From assembly GCA_900318175.1 (NCBI GenBank), contig ONJQ01000006.1:36843-100842 (forward strand): a stretch of DNA of 64,000 nucleotides, written 5' to 3'. The position numbers and the translations under genes are program-made. The notes under the pieces were generated by a model, which worked only from the letters and a program-made list of their open reading frames with translations, made no database searches and had not been told where the DNA came from. This document shows, one piece after another, positions 9,494 to 20,200 of this stretch. Within the stretch, counting starts at the first letter, position 1. Each line of letters opens with the position of its first letter. Source of the stretch: an uncultured Bacteroidales bacterium (GTDB lineage: Bacteria > Bacteroidota > Bacteroidia > Bacteroidales > P3).

Positions 9494-10438
9494 ATGTTCC
9501 GGCACAAGTCGTTCTGGATCATTCTTGTCATCACAGCTTTTGCCTGGGTCATAGCCGCGATGTCTGAGCGCAGTGACCATTCTGTCACTCTGCGCCTCAG
9601 GTGGGCCGGGTACGACACGGCCCGCTACGTCGTCTCACGTGCCGACACAGTCCTGCCCGTCACCATCAAAGCCAACACCTTCCAGGCTGCTTCCTTCGTT
9701 CTTGCTGCGAAGGATAATCCTTTTGTCCTCAGCGTCTCTGGCGACACGGTGCTCAAGGTCAACTCCGTCCTACTCAACGAGGCGCTCAGGCAGTACCAGA
9801 CTGCTGGCGTCAAAACCATCACGTCGCCAGTGGAGACCCTTCACATCAAACTCTCCGAGCGGGAGCGTCGTGGCTATATCCCCACGCTTAGGAACGTTGA
9901 GTTCCGTTTTGCCGACCGTTGTGGGCTTTGTGGCAATCCCGTCGTGGAGCCGGACACCGTTTGGCTCTATGGCGACCCCGTCTCCCTCGACAAGATTGTT
10001 TCCCTATCCGCTGCCCCTGCGGTCGTTAGCGACATTACTGACAGCGGTTGGTTCACCCTCGCCCTCGACCCTGTGTGGAGCAACTTTCGCGACGTCCACT
10101 CTTCTGCTGACAGCATCCGCGTCTTTATCCCCACGCTCCGCTATGTCGAGACCGCCCTCACGGTTCCCATCACGCCCGTCACTCCAACGGGATCGCCTGT
10201 CAATACCCCCGGCGGTTCGCTGCTGCGCACCATCCCCGAGCGGGTCAATGTCACCCTGTGGGTGCCGGACGATTATCCTGTAGCCCCTACGGCAGCACAG
10301 ATTCAAGCTGTTGCCGTCTTCAGCCCCGACAATAACTCCGACCTCCTGCCAGTCCAAATCACCCGCTTCCCTGCTGGTGTGCGCATCAAGAGCATCTTGC
10401 CCTCACAGGTGCAGTACGTCATCATCAAGAAAAACTGA
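9494..10438 (+). CDS. YbbR-like domain protein, membrane anchored
   Basis: 314 residues. The N-terminus MFRHKSFWIILVITAFAWVI is a membrane anchor; the rest is beta-rich and compatible with two or three YbbR-like repeats (LRLRWAGYD; PVTIKANTFQAASF; MSERSD at the membrane exit). Called mainly from the conserved yajC - YbbR - coaE order in Bacteroidales plus the anchor. YbbR proteins in Firmicutes (CdaR) regulate diadenylate cyclase; no cyclase gene is in this window, so that link is not shown here. coaE starts 6 bases after the stop. Confidence 0.72.
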   Translation: MFRHKSFWIILVITAFAWVIAAMSERSDHSVTLRLRWAGYDTARYVVSRADTVLPVTIKANTFQAASFVLAAKDNPFVLSVSGDTVLKVNSVLLNEALRQYQTAGVKTITSPVETLHIKLSERERRGYIPTLRNVEFRFADRCGLCGNPVVEPDTVWLYGDPVSLDKIVSLSAAPAVVSDITDSGWFTLALDPVWSNFRDVHSSADSIRVFIPTLRYVETALTVPITPVTPTGSPVNTPGGSLLRTIPERVNVTLWVPDDYPVAPTAAQIQAVAVFSPDNNSDLLPVQITRFPAGVRIKSILPSQVQYVIIKKN

Positions 10439-10444
10439 CCCCTC

Positions 10445-11077
10445 ATGCCTAACGACTCTCTTCCCCTCCTTGTTGCCCTCACGGGGGGCATCGGTTGCGG
10501 CAAAACCACTGTTCTGGACCGATTCCGCTCCTTGGGTGTTCCCTGTTTCATTGCCGACCAGGTTGCAGGAGCCTACTATCAAGACCCCACTTTCCTTGCC
10601 AGCATCCGCGACCTCTTCGGCAACAGTGTCTTCACCCCTGACGGCGTAGCCGACAAAGCCGCCATTGCCCGCATCGTCTTTGCCGACCCCGACAAACTCT
10701 CCCAACTCAACAGCCTCATCCATCCCCGCGTGTGGGACGACTTCCAACACTTTGCCGCCACCCATGCCGCTTCCCCATACGTCATTTTTGAAAGTGCCAT
10801 CATCTATGAGGCCCACTTGGACCACCTTGTCGACAAGGTGGTCTGTGTCTACCTCGGCCTTGATGAACGCATTGCTCGTCTTATAGACCGTGACCATGCC
10901 ACCCCTGAGCAGATACATTCCCGCATCCGCCGCCAGCTCCCTGCCGAAGAAGTCATGCAACGCGCCGACCACGTCATCCTCAACTACGAAGGCAACCCCC
11001 GTGCCCGCCAAGTGCAGCACATTCACAGCCAGCTTCTCGTAGCCGCAGAAAAAAAGGCTAAGCTAATGTGTCGGTAA
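10445..11077 (+). CDS. coaE: Dephospho-CoA kinase
   Basis: Last step of coenzyme A synthesis: phosphorylates dephospho-CoA in the cytoplasm. 210 residues. P-loop ALTGGIGCGKTTVLDRF near residue 12, acceptor-binding FIADQVAGAYYQ, then the lid region with HPRVWDDF and ERIARLIDRDHATPEQI. It ends the five-gene run begun by nusB. Confidence 0.96.
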   Translation: MPNDSLPLLVALTGGIGCGKTTVLDRFRSLGVPCFIADQVAGAYYQDPTFLASIRDLFGNSVFTPDGVADKAAIARIVFADPDKLSQLNSLIHPRVWDDFQHFAATHAASPYVIFESAIIYEAHLDHLVDKVVCVYLGLDERIARLIDRDHATPEQIHSRIRRQLPAEEVMQRADHVILNYEGNPRARQVQHIHSQLLVAAEKKAKLMCR

Positions 11078-11268
11078 GTGAACTTGTCATTGGCTGAAGG
11101 TGTCAATAAAATAGTTCGTTAGCACCCATACCCTCCACCGATTCCTCCATTCTCGAATTCACATATTTCCCCATTAACGCATTCCCCCATTCCCGCATTC
11201 ATTTATTCCGATATTCTACCGTTCCTGCATCGCAGCATTAACGCATTCCCGAATACCCGCATTTCTTT

Positions 11269-11312
11269 CTATTTACTTTCTATTTATTTTCTATTTACTT
11301 TCTATTTTATTT
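11269..11312 (+). repeat. Tandem 11-base repeat, four units
   Basis: Units of CTATTTACTTT, CTATTTATTTT, CTATTTACTTT and CTATTTTATTT follow one another without gaps. Confidence 0.8.
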
Positions 11313-11621
11313 CTGCAGGAAAAAAGAAAAAGAGGATATACAAAGGGTAAACCGAAAGGTTTAGGCGACGCTTCGGATAAGCAAATAGCAATAAATGGTG
11401 TCCGATTAGGACAATCTTTTTTTGTCGGCAATGGTCCAGTAGACCTTGACAAGCTTCTCTTTCCTATGCTGTTGAGAAAAAAAGTCGCCCTGAATTTGTG
11501 AAAAAAAATGTTGATGTCACTTTTTAGTCCCATTGTGGCTCTAAAGGGAGGAACAGATTACAAATCCGTATTCTTCCCTAAGGGGTGAAGGGTGATTAGT
11601 AAAGTGTTAAAAAAAGGGTGG

Positions 11622-11655
11622 TTTGGTGATTAAATCAAAAAATAAAGTATTTTTG
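11622..11655 (+). promoter_or_regulatory. Promoter of the giant T9SS gene
   Basis: TTTG at 11622-11625, a 22-base spacer, then TATTTTTG at 11648-11655: a full Bacteroidetes -33/-7 pair, 46 bases before the ATG. Confidence 0.65.
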
Positions 11656-11701
11656 CATAATAAAAAAACGATTATTGTTGAAATAATAAAATCAAAATAG
11701 A

Positions 11702-14700
11702 ATGAAAACGAGACGTTTATTGGTTGCAATAATGGCAATGATGGCTTTTTGCGTAGCAAAAGGGCAAGGCATCTGTCCCTCTGGTTACGGATGGGTGGAC
11801 ACGATAGTGTTGAACGGAGTCAGCAATTCGACTTACGTGCCGCTGGGGACGTTGTCGAATTCGTCGCATTATTACCACACGTTGTGGACAGTGTATACAC
11901 GCGACGAGATTGAGGGTGTGGGCATATACCCCGGAAGTAAGATAAAAGAGGTGGGTTGGCAGTACATGTCGTCCACTGCGTATGGTGCGCCTGAGTTGAG
12001 TATTTATATGAAAGAGGTGCCGGCTCGGTCGGTTGAGGCCGTGACGGACAGCATACCGTTGGACAGCATGACGCTGGTGTATACCAGCAAGGGTTCCGGT
12101 TCTGTGACGTTCCTGCAAGGATGGAATTACATCCAGCTTGACACTGTATTTGAGTACAGCGGGCATGGACATTTGATGATTGCCATGCAGCGCAATGGAG
12201 GGGCTGGAGGCATTGCGGGCCGCACATTCCGTGCTGCAAGTGGCAAATCGGTGTCGCGCTACAAGGCTCAGTATTATGGTACTACATATTTCAGCGAAAT
12301 GCGGACAGGAAACGGCCGGGCAGCATTGGCATTGAGGGCCTGCGCTGGTCCGGATGTGTGCCCCCGCCCTGAGGTGCAGTTCACGGCTACGGAAAACAGC
12401 ATTACCGTCCATCTGGGCGAGCACGACAGCCTGTACCATGTGGTGTTGGGCAGTGTCGGATTCCAGCCGGATACGGTGGGAATGTTCTCGCCACATAGCT
12501 GGCTGTCGTGGGACGACACGGTGCGGTGCGACATGCTGAACTCTCACACGAAATATGATATCTACGTGCGTCAGCGGTGTGGCGACTACTACTCGTTGTG
12601 GTCGGGGCCGCACACCGTCAGCACGTTTTGCGGTGTGCAGGCGCTACCGTATATACTCTCGACCACCCAGTCGACGACAGCCACTGCGCTCGACTCGTGC
12701 TGGGTATTGCACGATGCGGTGTTGAACGGAGTGAATCTCCTGCCCCGTGCTGCCACGCAGGATGAGGTGGACAGCGGCGTGGTGGTGAAGGCGGTGGCAG
12801 TGCTGCCCGAGTTCGACGCACCGCTGAATAGGCTGCATTTCTCATATAGTGGACAGGCTTTGTTGTTGAGGGAGATAGGTGTGGTGACCGACGCGGATGA
12901 TCCGTCCACTTTCATTCCCTATGACACGCTGGATTTGGCCGACTTTGGAACGGAGACAGACTTTTCGCGCTACACTGGTCCCACCGGGCGTGTGGCGATA
13001 AGGTGGGAGCAGGGCAGGGCTTTTGGCAATTTGACGGTGGACACCATCATCGGCTGCTATGCACCCTATCAACCTTCTGTGAGCATAGTGGACACTACTG
13101 CGTATGTGTCGTGGCACAGCCGTACTCAGCGGGCTGTTCAATGGAGGGTGAGCTACTCTACCCATCCCACTGATTACACTCAAAACACAAACGTGTGGAC
13201 GGATACTACCGCACTGCAGATAGACAGTTTGCTGCCCCGCCGGTATTATTATTTGCGCATAAGGACGATGTGCGACGACTCGGCAATGAGCGGCTACAAC
13301 AACACGGTAAAATTCCTGACGGGATGCCGACCGATAGACCAGCTGCCCTACCGTATGGATGCCACCATGAAGAAGTACACATCTGGCGAGATGCCGTGCT
13401 GGACAGAGGTGACGGACACGGCGACGAACCTGAAGTATTTTATCTCACCACGGTTTGACACAACGGCAGTGAGGATGGACCAGTTGAAGCTGACGGTGGA
13501 CTATGGCTACACCCATGCCGCGATGTTGAGGGTAGGGCTGATGGACGATGCCTCGGATTTGACAACCTTTGTCCCCTTCGACTCATTGGAGACAGTGGCG
13601 TGGCGCAATGTCTTCTATAATAATGTGCGGTATGGTTGCCATATAGCATTCTGTGTGGCAAATAATGCGGTGTTCAGATTGGACACGCTGATTGTGGAGC
13701 GCAATGCGGTACACCCCGTGGCAGATTTGCACAGGACGGCTTGCACCCCCACCTCTATAACGATGGACTGGACTGAGCAGGGTCAAGCAACAGAATGGTT
13801 GGTGCGCTGCTACAGCGAGGATGACAGTGGGGACACGGCTTTTGTCGCCACATCGAAACCGGCAACCATCAGTGGCCTGCAGCCCTACTCGGCATTGGAT
13901 TTAAAAGCATATACTATTTCTGTAAGTGCCATACATGACGGCGACACCAGTCTGCCCGTGCAGGGCAGATTCAGCACTGCCCCCGACGAGCATCACACAG
14001 CGTTGAGAATTGAGACGGATACTTTGGGCAGTGCAGCCAGCACCTATCAGCCTTTCAACAGGACAAACAAACACACCTGGACACAGATACTTTACTCTAT
14101 GACGGAATATGGCACTGCAGGCTGGATAGACACCGTGTGGTTCCACTCCAGCAGCCGGATTAACTTGAATGTGGATCAAGACACTTCGGTGACTCTGTAT
14201 ATGGGTATCAGCGATTTTGACCATGCCGAGGGTCCCTTTGACTGGGTGCCGGAGGAGCGTCTGCACCGGGTTTGGCACGGACGTACCGTAACGGCGGATT
14301 CCAACAATATGTGGGTGCCGATAGTGCTTGACACGGCATTCTATTATGACGGTATGGGGACGCTGGCCTTGGTGTTCAGCCGGAGTTTCTTCCAGCAATA
14401 CTATAGTTTCGACGCGTTCAACTATACTTATAGACAGCCGGGGGTGGTGCTGTACCGAGCGGGAGGAGATACGACCTTTGCCCAGTATCCCAGCACCATA
14501 GGAAGCCGGAACGGTACGCTCTACTCCAACCAGCCTGTGGCACGTTTCTCATTCTACACAACGAGCTGCCGCAATGTGGACAGTTTGCGGGTGGTGAATA
14601 CGCACTTTGACAGTGTGACACTGGCTTGGAAAAACCAGAGTGGGGCGCAGAGATGGCAAGTGGTGTATGACAATGAGAATGGCAATAGCGACTCTGTGGT

Positions 14701-17200
14701 GGTCACTGGCATAGCGCAGGCTACGCTGACCGGATTGCATGGCGATGGCATGTACCGCTTCAGGGTGCGGCCGGTGTGCGACACGGCTGATACAGGTCTG
14801 TTCTATGGCGAGACGATGTGCCGAGTCACCTCATGCCCTGCACCGGAAGGGTTGAATGTGGCGGAGGTGAGCGACAGTTCGGCAACGCTTGAATGGAATG
14901 ACGATGCACCGTCGCAGCTTTATCAAGTGGTGATTTGGGCACTGGAAGGCTCATTTGTTGACTCCATGATGGTAAGCGGGGGTGTAGCGGCCTTTTCGGG
15001 CTTGATGCCGCGCAGCTACTACATTGCCAAAGTGCGTGCCATTTGTGCGCCGGGCGACACAGGGAACTACACGCGGCCCCTGACGTTCAGAACAGCGGGT
15101 GAGGGCATGGAATATTACGATGTTTGGTTAGGCGAGCCCGAAGGCCCTCACACCAACGGGTCGGCTCCGTTCCAATGCCTCTTCAAGCATGCCTGGACGC
15201 AAACCATTTATCCTGCCGACGAGATAGAGACGTATGGCTACATTGACACCCTCTGGTATTATGCCACGGAAGTGGGCACCGCGAAGCCGGACACGAGCGT
15301 CACCATATACATGGGACATGTGGACTCGGACTATCATACATCCGACACTGCATGGCTGCCTGAGAGTGAACTGACGATGGTTTACAAAAGCCCTACCGTG
15401 TTGCCCACAGACACAGGGTGGTTCCCGATTGCGTTGAATTATCCCTTCCTATACAACGGGCGCGACAATCTGGCCGTGGTTATATCTTACCATGGGTCCA
15501 ATTGGACCAACCAGTGGAAATTCTTTTCCCGGAACGATGAGCCGGCCTCCTACCTCGACAGACGAAGTGACGACGATGAGAGCTATGGTCGGCATCCCGG
15601 CATGAATCATGGCAACCTCGCCAATGCAAGACCCATAGCAAGGCTTTCGATGGCTGTGGATACCCTTGCACCGCCATTCTGTATGCCAACACACAATGTG
15701 CGTATCGTTAGGGACACAACGGGTGCGGCCACCCTTGCCTGGAGTCCATATCCAGCCGACTCGTTGTACATTTGCAACTATCGGGCATTTGATGGAACTG
15801 ACAGCGGCCTGTATGTCACCAATATGACCACAATGTCTCTGGAACGGCTGCTGCCTCGGAAAGTCTACATATTAAAGGTGCAGACGCTGTGCCGCACAGG
15901 TGAACTGACCGAGGCTGTGGAGGAGTTGTACTCCACACCTTGCAGCAAGATTGATGTGCTGCCGTTTACTGACGGGTTTGAAAACATCGAGTTCGGTGAG
16001 GGTTATTCGCCTCGTTGCTGGAGGTTGTTCAATGTTGGACGTGTTTGGTCCGGCCAGTCGCAAACAAATCCACATTCGGGCTACTATTGTTTGAGAATGG
16101 TTGCTGACTCAGTGAGCAATCCCATCGCTGTGCTGCCCGAGGTGGACACAACACAAATCGAACTGGGGTCTGTGCTGCTCTCTTTCTGGGCAAAAAGCAC
16201 AGAGGGGGATGATGGAGTACTGGTCGTCGGCACCTTGCTTTTGGACGGCGGATCTCCCATTTTCACCCCATTGGATACAGTGGCTGTGGCTGACGAGTAC
16301 ACCCGCTACATGTTCCCCTTCTCACACTACGAGATTCCAGCCGAAGGCCATAGTCTCATCGCCGTGAAGGCACTTGGCACTTCAGGCTGCCAGCTTCGCA
16401 TTGACGATGTAGAGCTGACCACCATCCTTGCACCGGAGTCCGTGGTCGTGGATTCGGTGGGGAGCCACCGGGCTGTGTTGAGTATTGTGGACGGCAGTGT
16501 GACGTTGGGCTATAGCGTGTTGGTGAGTACTGAAGGCTTGGACGATTCACTTTTCTTTGTGAATGATGTTGGGCAGTTCACGTTGCAGGGATTGCAGCCC
16601 ACAACAACCTATTGTGTGAAGGTGCGTAGTGAATATGAAGGCTACCACAGCCGTTGGACGGTCCCCGCCTGCCTGACCACACTGGATGAGGTCCACTATT
16701 ACACTGCTCGTGGTGTCAGCGGCAACCCGCAGTGGGGTGAGGTAGTGTGGCAGTGTTTGGAAGGCTGCGACAGCTTGGCTCAGCAAGGGCTTTATGCCGA
16801 AGGCAGTGTGATAGAATTTGAGGCTCGACCCCTCGGCGACCGTGTGCGGTTTGCCAATTGGAATGATGGCAATGGCGATAATCCGCGCCGCGTGGTCCTC
16901 ACACAGGACACCCTCCTGACAGCACACTTCGAGGAGGTGATTGGCATAGATGCAGTTGCCGACGCGGGTGTGATCTGCTGGCCCAATCCCGCCTCGGGGA
17001 TGGCCGTGCTGAGTAGCCGTTCTTTGATGAAGATTATTGAATGCCGAGATGCAGCCGGTCGTTGCATGGCACAATTCACACCCTACAGCATGGAATACAA
17101 GATTGACGTGAGCGACTGGCAGACTGGTGTGTACTTTATCAAGACGATTACCGAAGAGGGATGCTCAATCCTGAAAATACTTGTGAGAGCTTCAAGATAA
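11702..17200 (+). CDS. Giant fibronectin-III-like surface protein with T9SS type A sorting domain
   Basis: 1832 residues. Signal peptide MKTRRLLVAIMAMMAFCVAK, then many repeated beta-sandwich modules with fibronectin-III features (VNLTW-like strands such as ATLEWNDDAPSQLYQVVIW, and YYLRIRTMC or YRFRVRPVC strands with a paired Cys), interleaved with domains ending AIRWEQGRAFGNLTVD that look like glycan-binding sandwiches. Near 1690-1760 is an InlB-like module (FANWNDGNGDNPRRVVLTQD). The last 75 residues are a Por secretion tail (VICWPNPASGMAVL to TGVYFIKTITEEG), so export through T9SS and surface attachment are expected. The ligand is unknown. A paralogue lies at 57817-62529. Confidence 0.88.
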   Translation: MKTRRLLVAIMAMMAFCVAKGQGICPSGYGWVDTIVLNGVSNSTYVPLGTLSNSSHYYHTLWTVYTRDEIEGVGIYPGSKIKEVGWQYMSSTAYGAPELSIYMKEVPARSVEAVTDSIPLDSMTLVYTSKGSGSVTFLQGWNYIQLDTVFEYSGHGHLMIAMQRNGGAGGIAGRTFRAASGKSVSRYKAQYYGTTYFSEMRTGNGRAALALRACAGPDVCPRPEVQFTATENSITVHLGEHDSLYHVVLGSVGFQPDTVGMFSPHSWLSWDDTVRCDMLNSHTKYDIYVRQRCGDYYSLWSGPHTVSTFCGVQALPYILSTTQSTTATALDSCWVLHDAVLNGVNLLPRAATQDEVDSGVVVKAVAVLPEFDAPLNRLHFSYSGQALLLREIGVVTDADDPSTFIPYDTLDLADFGTETDFSRYTGPTGRVAIRWEQGRAFGNLTVDTIIGCYAPYQPSVSIVDTTAYVSWHSRTQRAVQWRVSYSTHPTDYTQNTNVWTDTTALQIDSLLPRRYYYLRIRTMCDDSAMSGYNNTVKFLTGCRPIDQLPYRMDATMKKYTSGEMPCWTEVTDTATNLKYFISPRFDTTAVRMDQLKLTVDYGYTHAAMLRVGLMDDASDLTTFVPFDSLETVAWRNVFYNNVRYGCHIAFCVANNAVFRLDTLIVERNAVHPVADLHRTACTPTSITMDWTEQGQATEWLVRCYSEDDSGDTAFVATSKPATISGLQPYSALDLKAYTISVSAIHDGDTSLPVQGRFSTAPDEHHTALRIETDTLGSAASTYQPFNRTNKHTWTQILYSMTEYGTAGWIDTVWFHSSSRINLNVDQDTSVTLYMGISDFDHAEGPFDWVPEERLHRVWHGRTVTADSNNMWVPIVLDTAFYYDGMGTLALVFSRSFFQQYYSFDAFNYTYRQPGVVLYRAGGDTTFAQYPSTIGSRNGTLYSNQPVARFSFYTTSCRNVDSLRVVNTHFDSVTLAWKNQSGAQRWQVVYDNENGNSDSVVVTGIAQATLTGLHGDGMYRFRVRPVCDTADTGLFYGETMCRVTSCPAPEGLNVAEVSDSSATLEWNDDAPSQLYQVVIWALEGSFVDSMMVSGGVAAFSGLMPRSYYIAKVRAICAPGDTGNYTRPLTFRTAGEGMEYYDVWLGEPEGPHTNGSAPFQCLFKHAWTQTIYPADEIETYGYIDTLWYYATEVGTAKPDTSVTIYMGHVDSDYHTSDTAWLPESELTMVYKSPTVLPTDTGWFPIALNYPFLYNGRDNLAVVISYHGSNWTNQWKFFSRNDEPASYLDRRSDDDESYGRHPGMNHGNLANARPIARLSMAVDTLAPPFCMPTHNVRIVRDTTGAATLAWSPYPADSLYICNYRAFDGTDSGLYVTNMTTMSLERLLPRKVYILKVQTLCRTGELTEAVEELYSTPCSKIDVLPFTDGFENIEFGEGYSPRCWRLFNVGRVWSGQSQTNPHSGYYCLRMVADSVSNPIAVLPEVDTTQIELGSVLLSFWAKSTEGDDGVLVVGTLLLDGGSPIFTPLDTVAVADEYTRYMFPFSHYEIPAEGHSLIAVKALGTSGCQLRIDDVELTTILAPESVVVDSVGSHRAVLSIVDGSVTLGYSVLVSTEGLDDSLFFVNDVGQFTLQGLQPTTTYCVKVRSEYEGYHSRWTVPACLTTLDEVHYYTARGVSGNPQWGEVVWQCLEGCDSLAQQGLYAEGSVIEFEARPLGDRVRFANWNDGNGDNPRRVVLTQDTLLTAHFEEVIGIDAVADAGVICWPNPASGMAVLSSRSLMKIIECRDAAGRCMAQFTPYSMEYKIDVSDWQTGVYFIKTITEEGCSILKILVRASR

Positions 17201-17241
17201 GAATTGGGTAGAACCAGTTTTGACACTACTGGTATCACAAA

Positions 17242-17283
17242 AAAAGCATCGGGCTGAGCCATACGGCAAAGCCCGATGCTTTT
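17242..17283. terminator. Bidirectional terminator between convergent genes
   Basis: AAAAGCATCGGGCT (17242-17255) pairs perfectly with 17270-17283. A T-run follows on both strands (TTTT on +, seven T on -). It serves the T9SS gene on + and the glucan synthase on -. Confidence 0.88.
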
Positions 17284-17298
17284 GTATATACAGTTGGG

Positions 17299-20200
17299 TT
17301 AGTGGATGACCACCTCGTGCGTCTGCCCGTCGTCCACAAGGTTGATGACATTGGGCGTGGCATAGGGTGTTCCAGTGCGTTGGTAGCGGATGATGTACAG
17401 CGCACTGCCGAAACGGTAGCGGATGGTGAACTCCTGCCACTCGGTGGGTACGCGCGGTTCGAGCGTGAGCTGGTTGCCCTGCTTGCGGAAGCCGAGGATG
17501 TTCTCGATGCCAGTTTTGTAGGCCCAAGAGGCGGAGCCGGTGTACCATGTCCAGCCGCCACGACCCGGATGCTGCGGGTTGCTGTAGATGTCCGCTGCAA
17601 TGCTGAATGGCTCGACCTTGTATTTGAGCACATCGGCAAGGGTCTGCGTGCGGTGGATGGGGTTGATGAGTGAGTAGAGGAAATAGGCCATGTCGTAGCG
17701 CCCCTCCTTCAGCTGGGCCATGATGTACCACATGGCACCATGTGTGTACTGGCCGCCGTTTTCGCGCACACCCACGGGGTAGTTCATGATGTAGCCCGGC
17801 GAAGGTTGCGAGTGTTGGAAGGGCGGTGTGAGCAGCTGGATGATCTCGTGCTCGCGGTTCACCAGGCGGTTGTCCGTCTCGCGCATGATGGTCTCCTTCT
17901 GTGCCGGTGTGGCCACGTCGGTCAGGATGCTCCACGCTTGGGTGATGAGGTCTATTTGGCATTCCGTGTTGTTGCGGCTGCCCATCGGGTCGCCGTTGTC
18001 GTAGTAGGCGCGCAGGAACCAGGCACCGTCCCACGCATTGTCCTGAATGGACTGGACAAGCTGCGTGTGGAAACGGCTCAGTTCTTCGCAGTAGCTGAGG
18101 TCCGCACCCGGTGTGCGCTGCGTCAGCTCCTCCATCTTCGGCAGCAGGTCGGCAAGGAACAGCGCCACCCAGACGCTCTCGCCCTTGCCCTCAACGCCTA
18201 CATGGCTCATGCCGTCGTTCCAGTCGCCGCAGCCCATCAGCGGCAACCCATGGATTCCGATACGGTGCATGGCGCGGTTCATGGCGCGGCGCAGATGCTC
18301 GTAGAGCGAGGCATACTCGAAGTTGGAGTTGTCTGGGCTGTCGGGAAGGGCGTAGTTTATGCAGCGTTCGGCCTCGCCGGGTCCCAGCTGGTCCGACTGG
18401 CAGAATGCCACGCGCTGGTTCAGGATGCTCTCGTCACCCGTCACTCGCAGATACTGGTAGGTGACAAACACAAGCCACAGGTAGTCGTCGCTGAACGTGG
18501 TGCGTGTACCCAGGTGCATGCTCTCATGCCACCAGTGCAGCACGTCGCCCTCGGCAAACTGGTGTGCTGCATGGTCCAGTATTTGGCGGCGGGCAGCCTC
18601 CGGATCGCTGTAGAGGATGCTCATGACATCCTGCAGCTGGTCGCGGAACCCAGTGGCACCGCCCACCTGATAGAACCCCGCGCGGGCAAAGAGGCGCGCC
18701 GCGTACACCTGGTAGAGGTACCAGTGGTTCAGCATGTGGTTCAGTGCGCGGTCCGGTGTCTCCACCTGTATGGTGCCGAGCTTTTCGTCCCAGTGGTTCC
18801 TGACGCGGCGGAACTCATCATTGATGCCCTCAATGGTGAAACCCTGGGTCGGTGCCTCACCGCGGCTGTGGACGGAGATGATGAATGCCACCTCGCTTTC
18901 CCCTTCGGCGGGGACCGTCAGCCGGATGCCCAACCGCTTGCGGTTCGGGTAGTCGAGGCTGTAGTCGAGCCTGCCCGCGGTTCTGCCGTCCGTGATGGCA
19001 TTCAGCTGAAGAACCTGGTCACTGTAGATGGGGTGGTAGACGTTGCGCGTCAGTATGCTGCCCGAGGCCTCGTCCCACACCGAGTACAGATAGCGTGCTG
19101 TCTGCTCCTCGCACACGCCCAGCACCAGTTTGTACACCATGTCCATTTGCAGGTCGAGGGGTTCAGCCGTCTTGTTGCTGACGCGAATCTGGTAGTAACG
19201 CTCCATGCGTTCAAGGGCTACGAAGGTGCGCACCTTGACCTCCATCTGGTCGTAGTCCGCGTCGAAGGCGGAGTAGCCCTGGCTGTGGCGCGCCGTGGCG
19301 GGGACGAACTGCTGCCGGTTGATCAGCAGCATCTCGCTGGCGTTGTCGCGCACCATGTCGTTGCTCCAGCCCGTCAACTTGAACTGCTGGGCGTTGTGGG
19401 CAAAAGTGAAGCCCGCCATCGTCGAGCTCACCACACAACCGAAGTGCGGATTGGCTATCACATTCACCCAGGGCATTGGCGTGTTCGTGTTCGTCACCAC
19501 ATAGTCGCGCCCATTGTTGTCGAACCCACCGTATTGGTTGTAGAATTCAAGGCTGCTCCACACGCGGAACTGCCGTCCGGTCTGAAGCACAGGGTATTCG
19601 ATTTTGTCCTGATAGTGGAGGTTTACGGCTTCGAGGTTGTGGAGCTGCTGCTCAATGGTGAGGCCCTCGCGGGTGTTGAAGCCGAGGCGTGCCACGGTGC
19701 GGAGCAGGGTGCGCTCGGCATCGGAAATCTCGTCACCGTTGAGGACGTAGACATGACCGGCTTCGGGGTGTGAGGCCCACAGGTGTTCGGTGTTGGCCAT
19801 GTTGCGGATGAAGTGGGTGAGGCCGTCGCGGTCCTTGTTGCTCTCGTTGGCACCGGCATTCTGGCTGCTCTTCACGTCGTTGATGATGACGAGGTCGAGC
19901 AATAGGCCGTGGACCTTGAAGTATTCGAAGGCACGGAGCAACTCCTTGGCAAAGCCAGAACGGTCGGCACGGTCTATTTCGAGCAGCAGGATGGCAAGGT
20001 CGCCACTGATTCCGAAACGCCATAGGCTGCTTTGCGAGAGGGTGTTCTCAGCCAAGATGGCCTGGCGGTTGTTGCCAAGCGTGGCTGTTTGGGCCATGTA
20101 TTTGGAGATGTTGTTGTAGAGCCTCATCTGTGCCCCCTTGAGCAGCGACATGCTGTTGCGCATGTTGTTGAATACCGAGGAGGTCTTGAAGGCATGCTCT

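Larger units (their letters stand above)
11078..11701 (+). other. Repeat-rich non-coding spacer
   Basis: 624 bases between coaE and the giant T9SS gene. From 11140 to 11265 it is a run of words such as CCCATTAACGCATTCCC and CCCGCATTC, then four 11-base units (11269-11312). The stretch 11316-11500 is open on the + strand without a start codon and I do not accept it as a gene. A promoter lies at 11622-11655. No RNA gene seen. Confidence 0.6.

Noticed and set aside
11291-11533. 80-codon minus-strand frame in the coaE-T9SS spacer
   Set aside because: Covers the 11-base tandem repeat and has no promoter or recognisable motif.
17740-19773. 677-codon + strand frame inside the glucan synthase gene
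   Set aside because: Antisense shadow of the GH94 region, which has clear catalytic motifs on the minus strand.
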